Below are positions 38,721-52,700 of a DNA stretch of 64,000 bases, one piece after another. The translations under genes were made by a program, and so were the position numbers. Under the pieces are notes generated by a model that was not told where the DNA came from, made no database searches, and saw only the letters and a program-made list of their open reading frames with translations. This stretch comes from Cardinalis cardinalis (Eukaryota > Chordata > Aves > Passeriformes > Cardinalidae). How positions within the stretch are numbered: the first letter of the stretch is position 1; each line of letters begins with the position of its first letter. The stretch spans positions 5,660,649-5,724,648 of the forward strand of contig JACDOX010000043.1 in assembly GCA_014549065.1 (NCBI GenBank). Direction: 5' to 3'.

Positions 38721-41700
38721 TTACACTGAAATAAAATCTAAAAATTTCCTATGACTAAAAAGGAAATAGATTTGATGCCATGAATGAGCATTTTGTCAGA
38801 GAACTGGCTTTTAATTTCTTTGTTTTCTGCTAGCTCCTTTCTTGTGATATGTAGAGTACAAGGGGGTTGCTCTGGTCAAACAGCTTGTCTTGTGGTCAGC
38901 TGCCTCATTGGGTGCCCATCAAATGCCCTGCCAAGGCTGGTGATGATTCTACTGAGAAGGAACAGCTTCATCAGGGATTGCATAAGAGCCTGGGGATTTG
39001 GTCTGGATGACAGGCAGGTGTAACCTCAGATACATATAAAATGTACACATTTCTTCAATATTCTCAGGTGTTGCCATTTACAGCCTTTCCTGCTAAGCCT
39101 GTTAAGTCTGCATATTTACGAAATAATTGTCATCATACAAGGGATGAATTCTACAGTCACTCTTCTCCTCTCACTGTCTTCTCAATCTATGGATCTGACA
39201 GGTGGACAAAACAAATCCTCAAGGGGAGAGCATGCAGATCACAATCCCTGCCAGGCTCCTAGATATACATCTATTCTTCCACCAAAGCAATTATCCTGTG
39301 ACATAGCAAGTGTCCAGGAAAATCTACCCCACAAAAAGACTGAAAGACCTATCACAAAAATGAGTCAGACCCAAGAATATGAGTCAGATACTTTCAGTAT
39401 TTGTGACCCCCAATAAGCAACATGGATGGAGAACAGAACAAGGGTAAAAAGGCTTTTAGGGAAGGTGGGAAAGGGGAGATAAGTCAGAGTGACAGGAGAT
39501 GGCATTTTTTTACTTTCATAGAAGACAGGACTGCTCTTCAAACTTTGACTCCACATCAGTCAGCGGCAAATTTCATTGGTAGGATATTGCCAAAACTCAA
39601 TTCCAGTGTTCCCTGTATTCACATGGATGGGGTGGCAGGTAACATAGGTGTGCATGTCTTATGTAGTGTCTTATTTACTGTAAAAACTATGCAATTGGTT
39701 TCTGTCTGCACTGAGCTCTTTACTGGGGTTTCATCTTATCCCTGAAACCCTTATGAGGGTTGTAGCAATAGGAATATTGGACGTATCAGTGATGCCTTTT
39801 CCTGCTTACCTTCATAGTCTTCTCTGATACACCTGCTTTCAGATTTCAAGTCTTCCCTCCCTTTGAATCACAGCTTTGTGTGCCATGTTTCAAGGCAAAT
39901 GTTCAATTAATGCAAATTCTCTTTAACTCAGCTGCTGCTGACAGGAGAGGTGGTCGGTTCACACATCTCTACAAAATCTGAGACTTGGAGCCTTATTTTA
40001 GAAACTCCGGTGATTCAGGAGTCTGTGTGTGCAGGGAGTGCTAAATTTTGTGAGAAACTTTCTGTTTTCCAGAGTGCAGGCCATCGGATTGCAAAACGAG
40101 ACCAACCCTTTAAATGAAGTTGACTGAAGCCACCTTTGATTGTGTCTAGATAACAAACATAGAGAAGATCAATAGGTCTAAGTAGTGGTGCCTTAAACCA
40201 GCACAAAAGGTGTTTCAGAGGTTTTACTTTGAGCTGAGGATGTAGGTGTTACTCACCTCTCTAAGATGCTGCTGCCTCAGTCCTAAAATGCAAACTTAGG
40301 TGGACCCTGTTCCAACCTCCCCCCATGTCATATCACGATAGATACAAGTCTTCCATGATGTCTTTATGTTCACTGTCCTGTGCTGAATTTATTCCTGGGA
40401 ACTGATGGTTAGAGAGGTGATATCACCACTTCAGGTATTTCTATCTAATGTCAGCTCCCACTCTGAGTTAACTGGTGGGCTTCTGCTTCCCCCCAAAGGC
40501 ACTTTTTCCCATGAAGCTCAGTTCTCTTCTCAACAAAGTATTAATAAATAGGTAGGAATGTGCATAATTTTTAGAGTTACAGAATAAGGAGATTAGATTA
40601 ATGTAGAATGACATCTCTAGTGTACATGCAATTGTTTCTGCCATCTTCCACATGATCCCTGTGCAATTGCCTGGGCACTTGCACAAGTGCAAACAAGTCA
40701 TGCTGTCAGGTTACTGCATCTTTTTTTCGGAAGTGACTGGTCTAAGGGATTTCCCATCTTAAATAATTATAATTCTGTGCTATTCGTCCTATTTGCTAGT
40801 AAATTTTTCTTTTTTCTGCCAGTTTTCCCATGACACTTTGAGAAAGCTTCCTTTAAACTTTGAGCAGACATTGTCATTATTATTCCATCTCTGGGTGATC
40901 TTAAAGGATCTTTCCAATATAAACAATTCTACGCCTGTGTATTTCTTACTTCCACTTTTCCATAGTGCCTATAGGAGCCCAACACTGCTCAGGCTGCTGA
41001 TTTGCTCTAAGTGTTCCTACCCTGGTAAAAAATAGTACTGGATGTGACAGCAGACCTCAGCCTTTGAATGAATGAAAGCTGGTGGCATCTGAAATTTGGG
41101 TAGGCAAAATTTTCTCAATTTTGGCTTTCACAAAAATAATTTTTAAAATCCACATGGTTTTTCTGCTCAGAAAACATGTTAAGAAGTTAAGAATTATGTG
41201 CTTTTTGAGGTAGGGGTATCCCAGAAAACTTCACACTGAAGCTAAGTGATAAACTCTAAGGAAGTGAGCCATGTGGTTCAGTGCAAGCCAACCATCAGCA
41301 CCTTTAAGGAGGCTTAAAGAGAATTGGTTGAGCTGAAGCACTCATAGCTTAACTGAAACTGGAAAATTTGGTGGAATGTTTATTCATGAAATATAGTATA
41401 TTTACCTCTAAATGTGAATGACCTAGAAAATCTGGCATAATAGTTTTTGAATTTTTTGAATTGTAATTAAAACAAACAAAAAAACACTAAAGGAAGTGGT
41501 GGCTCTCTAATCTTCTGGAATGTACAAATAAATTCCTATGAGGTAAAAATTATGTGGACTTTAGACAACTTGGTAAAGCCCACGAAGAGAAGCTGCAAAA
41601 GAAACCAAGAAGCCAAATGTGCATAGGAAAATTTCATTTTTAGAAGGGACACTGGTTAAGGGAAAATAAAGAAGAATAGGAGGTAAACTGTTAACATAGC

Positions 41701-42088
41701 AAAGCAGAAACTTTTAAAAATGTTTTCAATAGAACAGGTTTCTGCTTTAGAAACAATAAAGTAAAACTATTTAAATGACATTGTCTCATGAACTTGTCAA
41801 TTTTAACGAAATTTGCTCTGAAAAGGGTCAAATTGAGTAATCTGCACATTTCCGTTTTAAATATGCTGCAACATTTCTTCATAACTACAATTTAATTTCA
41901 TGGCATGAACATTTAATGTTGCTATTCTATTATATTTTCAATTTACAATAAAAGTAAAACTTCTAAAGCAAGAATATTTGGGCAAACTCAACATAACTAC
42001 AGATGAAAAGTATCCCAATAGTCCTAATACCTTTTTTTCCCCATAACTTTTTGCTCTGCATGAAATTGAAATTTTCCCCCTGGACAAG

Positions 42089-42143
42089 AAATAAAAACAA
42101 ACAAAAAACCAAAAACCAAAACAAAACGAAACAAAACCACCCA
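42089..42143. repeat. A-rich (AAAAC)n-like simple repeat
   Basis: The run consists almost entirely of A and C in AAAAC/AAACC-type units. It could be a simple repeat or the tail of an old retroposed element. No element body was recognised beside it. Confidence 0.75.
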
Positions 42144-42614
42144 AGCTTTCAAACCATTAACATTTTATCTAGGATATTGCTTTTTTTTTCATTTAATAGT
42201 AAAAATGATGGACCTAGTCCATCTAGAACTATCATTCCTTAATTAATTTGTTTAAATCAAGGAAGGAGTTGATTTAGGTTTCTAGCAATAAGTCTCACAT
42301 TAATGTTAATCAAACTATGAAAAGATTTAGGAAAAACTCCCAAGAAGGATGAACATGGGGCACAGTTTTGGCAGGTGAGGTTCAATGCTGCTATCTGAGC
42401 TGTAAGAGGGAACAGTCTGCTCTGCACAGACATTAATCCTCAGATGTCAATGGCATGTCTACAGGCACATCTAATATGAATTTACTGATTCACTCTACCA
42501 GCTTATTCATTGTGCTTACAAATAGTGTTGTGTGGAGATAGCTGTAATTATGTGCAGATGTTGAGAAAACAGACACAGAGTATAATTTTCCGAAGTGTAT
42601 GAAAGTCTGGGAGT

Positions 42615-42660
42615 CACCAGTGTGGACAAGCAGAGGTGTTCCACCAGTGTGGACAAACAG
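42615..42660. repeat. Tandem duplication, 27-bp period
   Basis: CACCAGTGTGGACAA occurs at 42615 and again at 42642. The DNA just downstream (about 42750-42880) weakly recalls CR1 ORF2, but not well enough to call. Confidence 0.85.
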
Positions 42661-43463
42661 ACCTTAGCTCAGCAGCACTGAGTGTCAGCAACCCTACCAG
42701 GGTGTAAGGATGCACCACAAACAGCTCCAAGAGATCACAGTTCAATCGCACAAATAAAAGCCTGTTCTCACCTGGAGGGCTGTGTTCAGTTCTCACCTCT
42801 CCATCCCACAGGTGAGACAGAAATGTTAAAAATTCAGAGACACCTTCAAACACAAGAAAGGGCTGGAAAAGCTCTCATGCCATGAAGTGTGGCAAAGTCC
42901 AGCAGCACTCTTGTTTGGATTTTGCTCTGTAAGGAGCACTTAAAGGTCAAAAAGCTGCTAAGCTCTGTTCCCCGAGTAAGTGCTGGTGTTCAGGTGTGTG
43001 TAAGTGTGAGCCTGTGCAAAGAATGTACATGGCTTCAGGCAGGCTCAGCAGAACTTAGAACAAAATTAGGAGCTGAGGTAGAGTGCAGGAAAATTCAGTG
43101 GTAAATCCTTTTAAGTAGTGCTCTTCAATCATAAATGGTCTTGCATTCAGGTATAGCCTTTCTGTAATGGGGTTAAAAATGGAGTTAATTAGGAGTCTAA
43201 AGACAGAATTTTAATTTTTTTTTTATGTAGCACCGAAAGTCTTCGGACTTTGTGTAATTCTGGAGATGGTGGCAAACATCTAGTTTATACAAATGTATAA
43301 CTGTTAAATCAATTTAGTGAGTGCCATTGACAGAATGATATCTTCCAAAGGGCTCTGCTCATTGTATAATAAAGTTTAGGTTTTTTCATTTGAACACAGT
43401 TTTTTCTGAGTGGATAAGAATAAAGATCGATAGATGCTCTCTGAAATCAGCTTAGCTGATTTA

Positions 43464-44113
43464 AAGACTCCATGGGAAGGGCTTTATCCCATCCACAGTT
43501 CCTGTCAGGACCCAGGACATCCCTCTGGTTGTCCTGAGCAGCCCAGACCCCTGCCTGGGGTCTCGGAGACCCTGGCACAGAGCCCAAAATGCCCCTGTGG
43601 TTTTGATTATGGCCCGTGGAGCAAATTACCAACCTTAGATGAAGAACAGCAAGACACAACAGTTTAAGTAGAATATTAGTGAAGTTATCACAGGGTGGAA
43701 AAGTAGATTTTAGGGTTTTTGGTATGGGGGCTCAGGAGGCAAGATGGAGGGAACTGGGTGTGTCCAGCCTTTCTCCTTCTTCTTCTTGGCCTCCATTTTC
43801 TGCTGTGATGTTGGCACTTGGGGATTGGTTTAGAGTAGAAGTGCACTGTCTAACATAGGTGATAGACATTGGAAATTGAAAGTAAATATGATATACATAG
43901 TTTGTAGTATAAAAGGACGACACTGCCTCGGGGGCAGGCGGAATGCCTGGAACTGTCCTGCTGGACAGACCTCGGCAGGGCAGGGAGAAAAATATTTTAT
44001 AGATAAGACAAAATAAACAACCTTGAGACCGAGAAATGAAGAGCCCTGACTCCTTCCTTAAGCGCCGGGCTGGGAAAACAGACTTTAGAACTTTTCCCGG
44101 GGTCACTCTGGCA
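43464..44113 (+). mobile_element. Endogenous retrovirus 3' end: terminal internal region plus 3' LTR
   Basis: An LTR-like unit starts at about 43702 and has a TATA box (TATAAAAGG, from 43908) and AATAAA at 44012-44017. It ends near 44113. A purine tract (AGGGTGGAAA) lies immediately before the LTR, as expected for the plus-strand primer. Upstream, from about 43464, the DNA aligns with the same region of the minus-strand element at 52.0-52.7 kb. The alignment includes a reading frame whose last 23 or so codons match and which stops at 43665-43667. Only the 3' end of the provirus survives. It is best classed as ERVK-like by resemblance. The 5' boundary is uncertain. Confidence 0.75.
43587..43667 (+). 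pseudogene. C-terminal remnant of a retroviral reading frame
   Basis: These are the last codons of the frame upstream of the LTR, ending with stop codon 43665-43667, about 34 bp before the LTR. Its C-terminus aligns without gaps to that of the other copy (minus strand, ending at 52536), with shared D, P, L-P, E, T and final V residues. By position (last frame before the 3' LTR) it would be the tail of env or an accessory frame, but the product is not recognised. The remainder of the gene is absent, so the frame is a non-functional relic. Confidence 0.4.
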
Positions 44114-46440
44114 AGCTAATGATCCTGACAGTTCCTATAGGTGAGCCCCTCCTCACGAGTGTAGATCTCACATCACGCCAGGAAGGGCTCCAGAGGCCTT
44201 GGGGTTTTGCCACAGACATTTTCCCTGCAAAAGAGGGAGGGAACAGTGCCTGAGCATCTCTGGGTGACTCTGGGGAGGAGAAGAGGCCATGCCCCAGTCC
44301 AGTCCATGCCTGGCAGGAAGCAAGGCTTCTCCCTCCTGCTGGCTCAGGTCTACATCCCTGAAACCTCATTCTCTGGCTTCTTGGAATGAGCTTTTCCACC
44401 CATGTTAGCACATTCTCTCTGTTTTTCAAGAAAAACTTTTGTGTGACTTGAAATGACCACCAAAACCACAATGGTTTTGTGCAACTGAACGGACCAATTC
44501 AGTCATGTGTAAAAGAGATATGGCAAAATAAGACCCACGACCCACAGACACCCAGGAGGCTCCTTGTCCCATTTGGTGATGTTGTTTCTAGATTCATCTC
44601 TGACCTAAGGTCTGGACAGCTCTATCTCTTTCCAAAAAAACTGCCTTCTGAAACGTATCTTTTTATCTAATTGAAAATGTTCCCATTTTTGTTTAGGCGA
44701 AATCGGTTATTTTGCAAGTTACTCTGCATGCCTTGTGCAAATTTAGGCTCTTTTCTGGCCTATAGATGACTAGAACCACTGCTTCAATATTTCATTTTTT
44801 TCTTATGGATTAGAAGAATTTCACAGCCTCTTTCTGTGAACAGAAAAAAAGTGATTCCTTCTACATGGCTACATGCAGAACTTTTTTTAGCATATGGTAG
44901 ATATTTGTGTGATTTAAGTGAAGCTGATTATTTTTAATGCAATATGAAATACATCTTAATATAAATACATTCCATGTAGCATTCTCTGATAGTGTCTTGA
45001 AAATATTGTAATCGTTAGTGCGAAGCCACAACAAGAATCCTTTTAATGCTGTGCTGCTATCCTGCCATTCCTCCCTGCTGGAATGGGTCACATCTGCAGT
45101 GTTATGTAGGTGTTTTTTTTGATATACAGTACTGTACTATATTATACACATATTGAAAATAGTGAGAACACCAAAGTGTGAAATAGCTTACTCCTGAAAA
45201 TGTTCATGGCAGGATGTAGTTGCAGCCTCTTTCTTCTGAGCCAGCATATATGTCTGGATCAATGACCTGAACTGGCAGGGGTCTGCTGGAAGGAATCCAT
45301 TACCAGGGTCTACCACTATGCAGTTTTGTGCAGAGAAGCTGAACAGTGAGATAGGAGCAATCAAGATGCACATATAAGAAATCACCAGTAAAATTTGCTA
45401 TATGCAGTTCCCATAACATTTTCCCTCTGTTGTTACCTTCTATTACAAGTGATTTAGCAGAACAATGATAACGAAAATGTTCTGCTGGAGACTAGGCCTC
45501 TTCAATTGTGCTGCTGCCCTTGGAATCAATTTCTTTTCTCTTAGCCTGACCTTGGCATCTATTTTCTTCAGTATTCATCTGTAAAATCTTGAACTTCTTT
45601 AGACCTTCCCCCATCCCCTAGATACCCTCTGCAAGGGACATCTTTACCAGGAAACTGGAGACTGAAAGGTCTTGCAAAGAAAAATTGTAACTAGATAAAC
45701 AGAAGCTGAATGCACTTTATCTAACATGTGCCTCATTTACAAAAACACCATTAGCCCAGTCCTATTTGCTTGGAGGCAACTTAGTTTGCATGTCTGAATA
45801 GGGTGCTTTAGATAATATTACATGTCTTCAGACTTGCAAGAATTATTTCTGTGATGTATAAGGAAAAGATTAATCCATCACCAGTGGATTCATGGAGCAT
45901 AAGCATTTAATCTTTTCCTATTCTTATATCACCACTTGCATTCATATTAGGCTGGGATTGAAGTGAAAATAAAATGCCAAATTCAGCATACAAGCTAGGG
46001 AAGACAAACGACAAATAAACCAGAAAAGGAATCACCCTACCAGCCAAAGAAACAAAACCATATTTAAAATGGATGACAGTGCAGAAGCTCATGCTGTCTC
46101 TCCGTGCTCCATGCAAGCCCTGCAGGGAAGCCATCAGTGAGGAGCAGTCTGCTGCACTAGAGACACTGGTGACTGGCACAGAGGAGTGAGGAGGTCAGGG
46201 TGAGGTGGGGTGGCATCACCACCCGCCCTTCAGAGGGTGTGCAGCAAATGCATGGCAGCCAGCAGAACAGCCACAGCCCATAGCCTGACACTGCCATCCT
46301 TCTCCAGAGGGTTTCACCCTGCAAGTAGTGGTGCTCCCAGAACAGGTATGCATACTAGGAGCTCAGCAAAATGAGAAAAAAAGCAACTAGTCAGAAAAGA
46401 AGTAGAAGGAAGGTGCTGGTTTCCCCTGGTCAGTTCTGCC
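44114..46440. other. Unique non-coding sequence
   Basis: No gene or repeat was recognised. Open frames are under about 125 codons and unrecognisable. Confidence 0.55.
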
Positions 46441-46622
46441 ATAAAGTACTGGAATGGTCTGCCCAGGGAGCTGCTGGAGTCACCATCCCTGGATGTGTTT
46501 AAGGAAAGACTGGATGTGGCACTCAGTGCTGTGGTTTAATTGAGGTGTTAGGGCATGTGTTGGACTCGATGATCTTGACGGTCTCTTCCAACCTTGTGTT
46601 ACTCTGTCATTCTGTGACTCTG
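46441..46622 (+). mobile_element. CR1 LINE, 3'-end fragment (plus strand)
   Basis: The sequence runs through the typical CR1 3' phrases TGGTCTGCCCAGGGAGCTGC, CCATCCCTGGATGTGTTTAA and TTGGACTCGATGATCTTGAC. It ends in the repeated TCATTCTGTGACTCTG tail. Only the last 180 bp remain. The TGTTTAAGGAAAGACTGGAT wording fits a different CR1 subfamily from the copy at 54.0 kb. It has no intact coding region. Confidence 0.92.
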
Positions 46623-48630
<2,008 letters not shown>

Positions 48631-48639
48631 AGAGCAAAA

Positions 48640-49240
48640 AGCTTTTCTATTGCTTTGCAGACCTCATAAGGTCCTGCTTGGATTTCTGCATAGTTAATTT
48701 GGCAGTTTATAAATTACCACATTACATTAACACTGAATGCTTCAAAACACAAATATATGCAGAGAGGGCTTGAATATTTGAAGTGTTTTAGTACTATAGG
48801 GAAATAATTTTGTTGTCAAGCTGTGGCAGATATAGAAGTGCTAGGGGATACATGACCATTTCATCAGGACGGTGTCGATGATGGCCTATGAACATCCAAG
48901 GGGAGAAATCATCTTTTATCACTGTTGCGTACCATGCAGGTCCAGATGGAGGATAAAACATGCATGAGTTGCCCGCAGCTCTGAAAATAATTATACTCAT
49001 TTGCCAGAAATGTAGAAAGTGCATCCAACCAAGTTACCACCCGTCACAGTGACACTAGGTTTGCATACTGATGAAGTTTAAAGCCAGAGACAATGACGTT
49101 GGTATCAACAGCAGAGGGGGCTGGGAATCACCAGTGCTATAGGATTAACAGTGCCGTCATTTTATATTATGCAGCATTTTGCTTATGCTGCACATCATAA
49201 AACTCCTGGTGCTGACACTCACGTGCCTGTTTACAAAATG
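48640..49240. promoter_or_regulatory. Candidate conserved non-coding element
   Basis: This is repeat-free DNA next to the microsatellite. It has several retained CpGs (GGACGGTGTCGATGATGG, TTGCGTACC, TGCCCGCAGC) and homeodomain-like motifs (AATAATTATAC, TAATTTGGC). A minus-strand frame at 48794-49024 (76 codons) is open but not recognised. The region looks better preserved than its neighbours. Conservation was not tested. Confidence 0.22.
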
Positions 49241-52019
49241 GGTTTAGTTTAAGGCTCTGAACATTACGAAGGATTCTGGGGAGCAGGGAATGAAGGCCAT
49301 TAAACCCACTCCCTGTCAAGGGCTTCTCTGGAACTGCGCGGGGTGTGCGCGCAGGTTGGTGAGCACGGGGTGGGAGCCACAGACGCTCTGCAGTGCGCTC
49401 ACAGTGTCTCCCCTCACCCCAGAAGGATGCACTTCCCTGAGAGCCAAAAACAGCATGCATGGGCTAGGCTCTGGTGCCAGTGCAGAGTAATTGATGAATG
49501 AGTTTTCAAAGTGTAGAGCGAGAATGAATACAAGTCGGACCCGGGAGTATAATTCTTTATATTGCAATCATCACTGCTTGCATGTTGCTGGTTTAATGGT
49601 AGGAATCAGCAACAAGGAATACAGGGGTTTTTTGTTTAATCCTTAAAAACTAAAAAAGAAAATTATCTGGGAAATGTTTTTTTCAATTATTGGTTGTTTT
49701 ATTTTTAAAATTGAATTACTTAGGGGCATTATTCAGTTTTAATTCACCATCAAGAAAAATTACCATTGCTATAATAAAGTGATTTCTGTAATTTCTTTAA
49801 ATCAATAATTTTAGTTATATACACATAAAAAGACACTGTGATGTATGTATAATAATACACATATGCCATTTGGGCTCTTCCAGTACTCCTGGTATTCCTT
49901 AAAATAGTCAGGGTAAAGTACTGTCCTAATATGCTTTTCCATATGTGTTTGTTAGCACCTTGCTATTTAAAGTATGCCTTAAAAAATAAATCCTGAAATA
50001 GTTATTTCATTCATTGATTTATACAGCACTTTTTCCTGTTATAATTAAGAACCCTAGGTACAGTGGCAAACATGTTGATCATTATTAAGAAAAACACAAA
50101 CTAAATCTTGTTAGAGAGTGTTAACATAGCACATACCCAGGTCTAGGTGGAAGATCTTGTTTACCTCTACTCTGTAGTATGCTGCAAGCTAGAAGACACA
50201 TGTAATAAAAACATGTAAATCAGTTTTATAAAATCATATTTTAAGCTTCCAACTTTATTTTGGTTCTGGTAAAACTAGTGTGTAATCACCATAATGACAT
50301 AAGGCACTGAGATGATCTCTGATGTAATTCCATGGACAATTTACATGACACTACTAATGAATCATGTCCACGTGTTTTATAGTTTGATAGAATCTCAACA
50401 GTTTGATACTTTATTTTTCAATTCTTTAAAAAATGTCTTTGAAAGGAAAATGGATGACTAAATAATAAAAGTGCTTGCTCAACAATGCAGCAGGCTGGCC
50501 TTGGTCTACCAGGCACCACTAGGCAAAATTAATCCTTGTCTTATGAAAAGAAAATGGCCTTTGCAATCTCACTGCTTGTGAGCCCATTTCCTTTTCTTGG
50601 TGCCACATTTTACTGAGCAATAAAGCAGTTTTTACATAGTCCAGCTGCCATCAGAGGCCTCAGTTCAGCATACACCAATGTTGTCATTAGTGTATCCTGT
50701 CTTATTAACATGCACTCTATGCCAGTTTTAGGGACACTCCTGGCATTCAGCTGAGGAGTAACCAACCAGAAGAAATATCTTGCAGCTCTTTGGCCAGGAA
50801 AAATCCAATGATGATGATTTGAGTAAGGAAAAATCTAGGAATTGAAATGCATCCAGATCAGACCTGAAAAGTAAATTCCTGAGCCAGAAGCATTAAAAAG
50901 AAACAAAACCCAGCAAACTTTATTGAACTAAGGATTCATAAAGTAAGTAAAACTTTATTATGGAGAAATTGTTCTACCAGAGAAGCAAAACAAGGCCATG
51001 AGATTATTTTCAGCCCTAATTTCACAGTATAACTCAACATCTAAATGAAAGGAAAAAAAAAGGAAAAAATACCAATACCTGCAGGGAAAAAAAAGGAAAA
51101 CGGTTTAAATTACCCGAAACATAAAACATGACCTTACACAGCATTTCTCCAGCCACAGTAAGGGAGATACTCAGTACTCAGGTGGGTATCTAAGCATAAG
51201 GGCAAGGCAAAGGTAGTTGGAACCAAGTTTCATAGGGGAACATTCTGAAGCATAGAGGATGGATGCACAAGTCTCATCCCTGGAGATTTCCTTGCGCTGT
51301 ACAAATTGGAGGGGACCTTTCCAGTTGCCAGGTTATTAATAACTCCTTAACTTACAAACAGCCATGGCACTGTTGGCAAAGGGGCAAGGTCAGCTACGAT
51401 CTGACTGGCAAGGATATTTTCAGTGGGGAGCAATTCCTCTGAGGGGGGCTGAAATGCACCAGTGGGACCATCTCCTGCATCATTCACAGAGCCAAATGAA
51501 GCAGAAGCTTCTAGAAACCTTGATTCTGGCCAGATGCTGAACAATACCTGCCACTACCTATAATGCAAAATTCAGAAAATTGCAGAGTGTGAGAAGGGAT
51601 CAGTTAAAATCTGCATCACAAAATTGCTGACAGTGGCAAGAACACGTGGAGATGGTTTAACCAGTACTTTCCCTTGTCTTTGCAAGCTGTAACCACCAAC
51701 AAAGAGGTAAATTAACAGAAAGAAGTTTATTTCTGGCAAGGAGTGGTTCTCAGCTGTTGTTCTTAGCAGGCTTCACTGAACTTATGCAGAGGGGACAAAC
51801 TATGAAGATGTCATAAATAAATCTGAGAAATCCTAATCCCTGCATAAGTGTATTTGCTGTCATAAGACTTTTCAGCAAGTGGTTTATATGTTTTTAGATC
51901 AAGACAAGATGAAGAAAGGGAGAAAACAGAAGTCCTCTGAATGACTGAGCCCCAAGGGATCAATCTTGCTGCCAGGCTGGAGTGGCTAACTGTGTCCCTG
52001 GCTGGGCATGAGGCCCTTG
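49241..52019. other. Unique AT-rich non-coding sequence
   Basis: No gene or interspersed repeat was recognised. Purine-rich runs (GGAAAAAAAAAGG-like) occur twice near 51050-51100. Confidence 0.55.
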
Positions 52020-52461
52020 TGCCAGACAAAGTGGGGACCAAACAGAGAACCTCTCGGAATGCTCTTCTTCAACCCGAGACGTGTGTGGGCAGTTCGGGGG
52101 CAGCCCGCGCTCTGAAGGACGAGACTGGACTCTTCGCTCTTTAGTTCTTGGGATGTTTATTATTTCTTACCTATAAAATTTTCCTCCTGTCCAGCCGAGG
52201 TCCGGACAGCAAGGCAACCAAAGGCACTCTGACCGCCCTCGGGGCAGTCTCGTCTTTATATAATACAAATTACGTCCATTGTATTTACCTTAACTTCCCA
52301 ATACAATTNACCCATATTAAACTGTGCACCTTTGCAACAAACCAATCCCCAAGTGCCAACACCACCACCGAAAATGGATGACAAGAAGAAGAAAGAAGAA
52401 GGACAAGACACGCCCTGTTCCCTCCATCTTGTCTCCATGACCCCGCTGTACCAAAACCTGA

Positions 52462-52500
52462 ACCCCCCTGTACAGGACTATAGACCCCCCTGTACAGGAC
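52462..52500. repeat. 22-bp tandem duplication within the LTR U3
   Basis: ACCCCCCTGTACAGGAC occurs at 52462 and 52484. Duplicated U3 motifs are common in retroviral promoters. Whether this one ever affected expression is unknown. Confidence 0.85.
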
Positions 52501-52535
52501 CTTAAAATTACACATCTATCTTATGGTTATATCAT

Positions 52536-52660
52536 TCAAACTTGTGTGGCTCCCACATGCTCGTGCACAGGTGGCAAGTCCCTTGATGGATCAAAATCAA
52601 GCCACCAAGCACTTCTGGCTACATTCCAAGTCTTTCGAGCCCCCNAAGANNGTTCTCGGC
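52536..52660 (-). pseudogene. C-terminal remnant of a retroviral reading frame
   Basis: This minus-strand frame stops at 52536, about 23 bp before the LTR. It is the counterpart of the frame ending at 43667, with gap-free alignment of the last 23 or so residues. The open frame extends to 52841, but only this end is supported by comparison. Undetermined bases at 52645 and 52650-52651 interrupt it. The product is not recognised and the gene is incomplete. Confidence 0.4.
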
Positions 52661-52700
52661 AACTCTGAACATCCGGAGTGATGTGCTGAGTTCCCACAAG

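Larger units (their letters stand above)
36771..43463. other. Unique non-coding sequence, partly very AT-rich
   Basis: No gene was identified. Features listed separately are the AT-rich block at 38140-38720, an A/C-rich simple tract at 42089-42143 and a 27-bp duplication at 42615. A minus-strand frame at 37453-37902 (149 codons) has no recognisable domain and overlaps another frame, so it is not called. Confidence 0.5.
52020..52700 (-). mobile_element. Endogenous retrovirus 3' end on the minus strand: terminal internal region plus LTR
   Basis: Reverse-complemented, this aligns along its length with the element at 43464-44113. The shared features, read on the minus strand, are the U3 start, the phrase GTTGGCACTTGGGGATTGGT, the TATA box (TATATAAA, complement of 52255-52262) and a CCTCGG-containing R region. 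A polyadenylation signal follows (complement of 52156-52161). The LTR is probably 52020-52512, with internal 3' sequence at 52513-52700. U3 holds a 22-bp tandem duplication absent from the other copy. Four undetermined bases lie inside the element. Confidence 0.78.

Noticed and set aside
42700..42890. Possible CR1 ORF2 relic (phrases like CACCTGGAGGGCTGTGTTCA)
   Set aside because: Only short phrases recall CR1 and the rest does not follow in order. A repeat-library search would decide.
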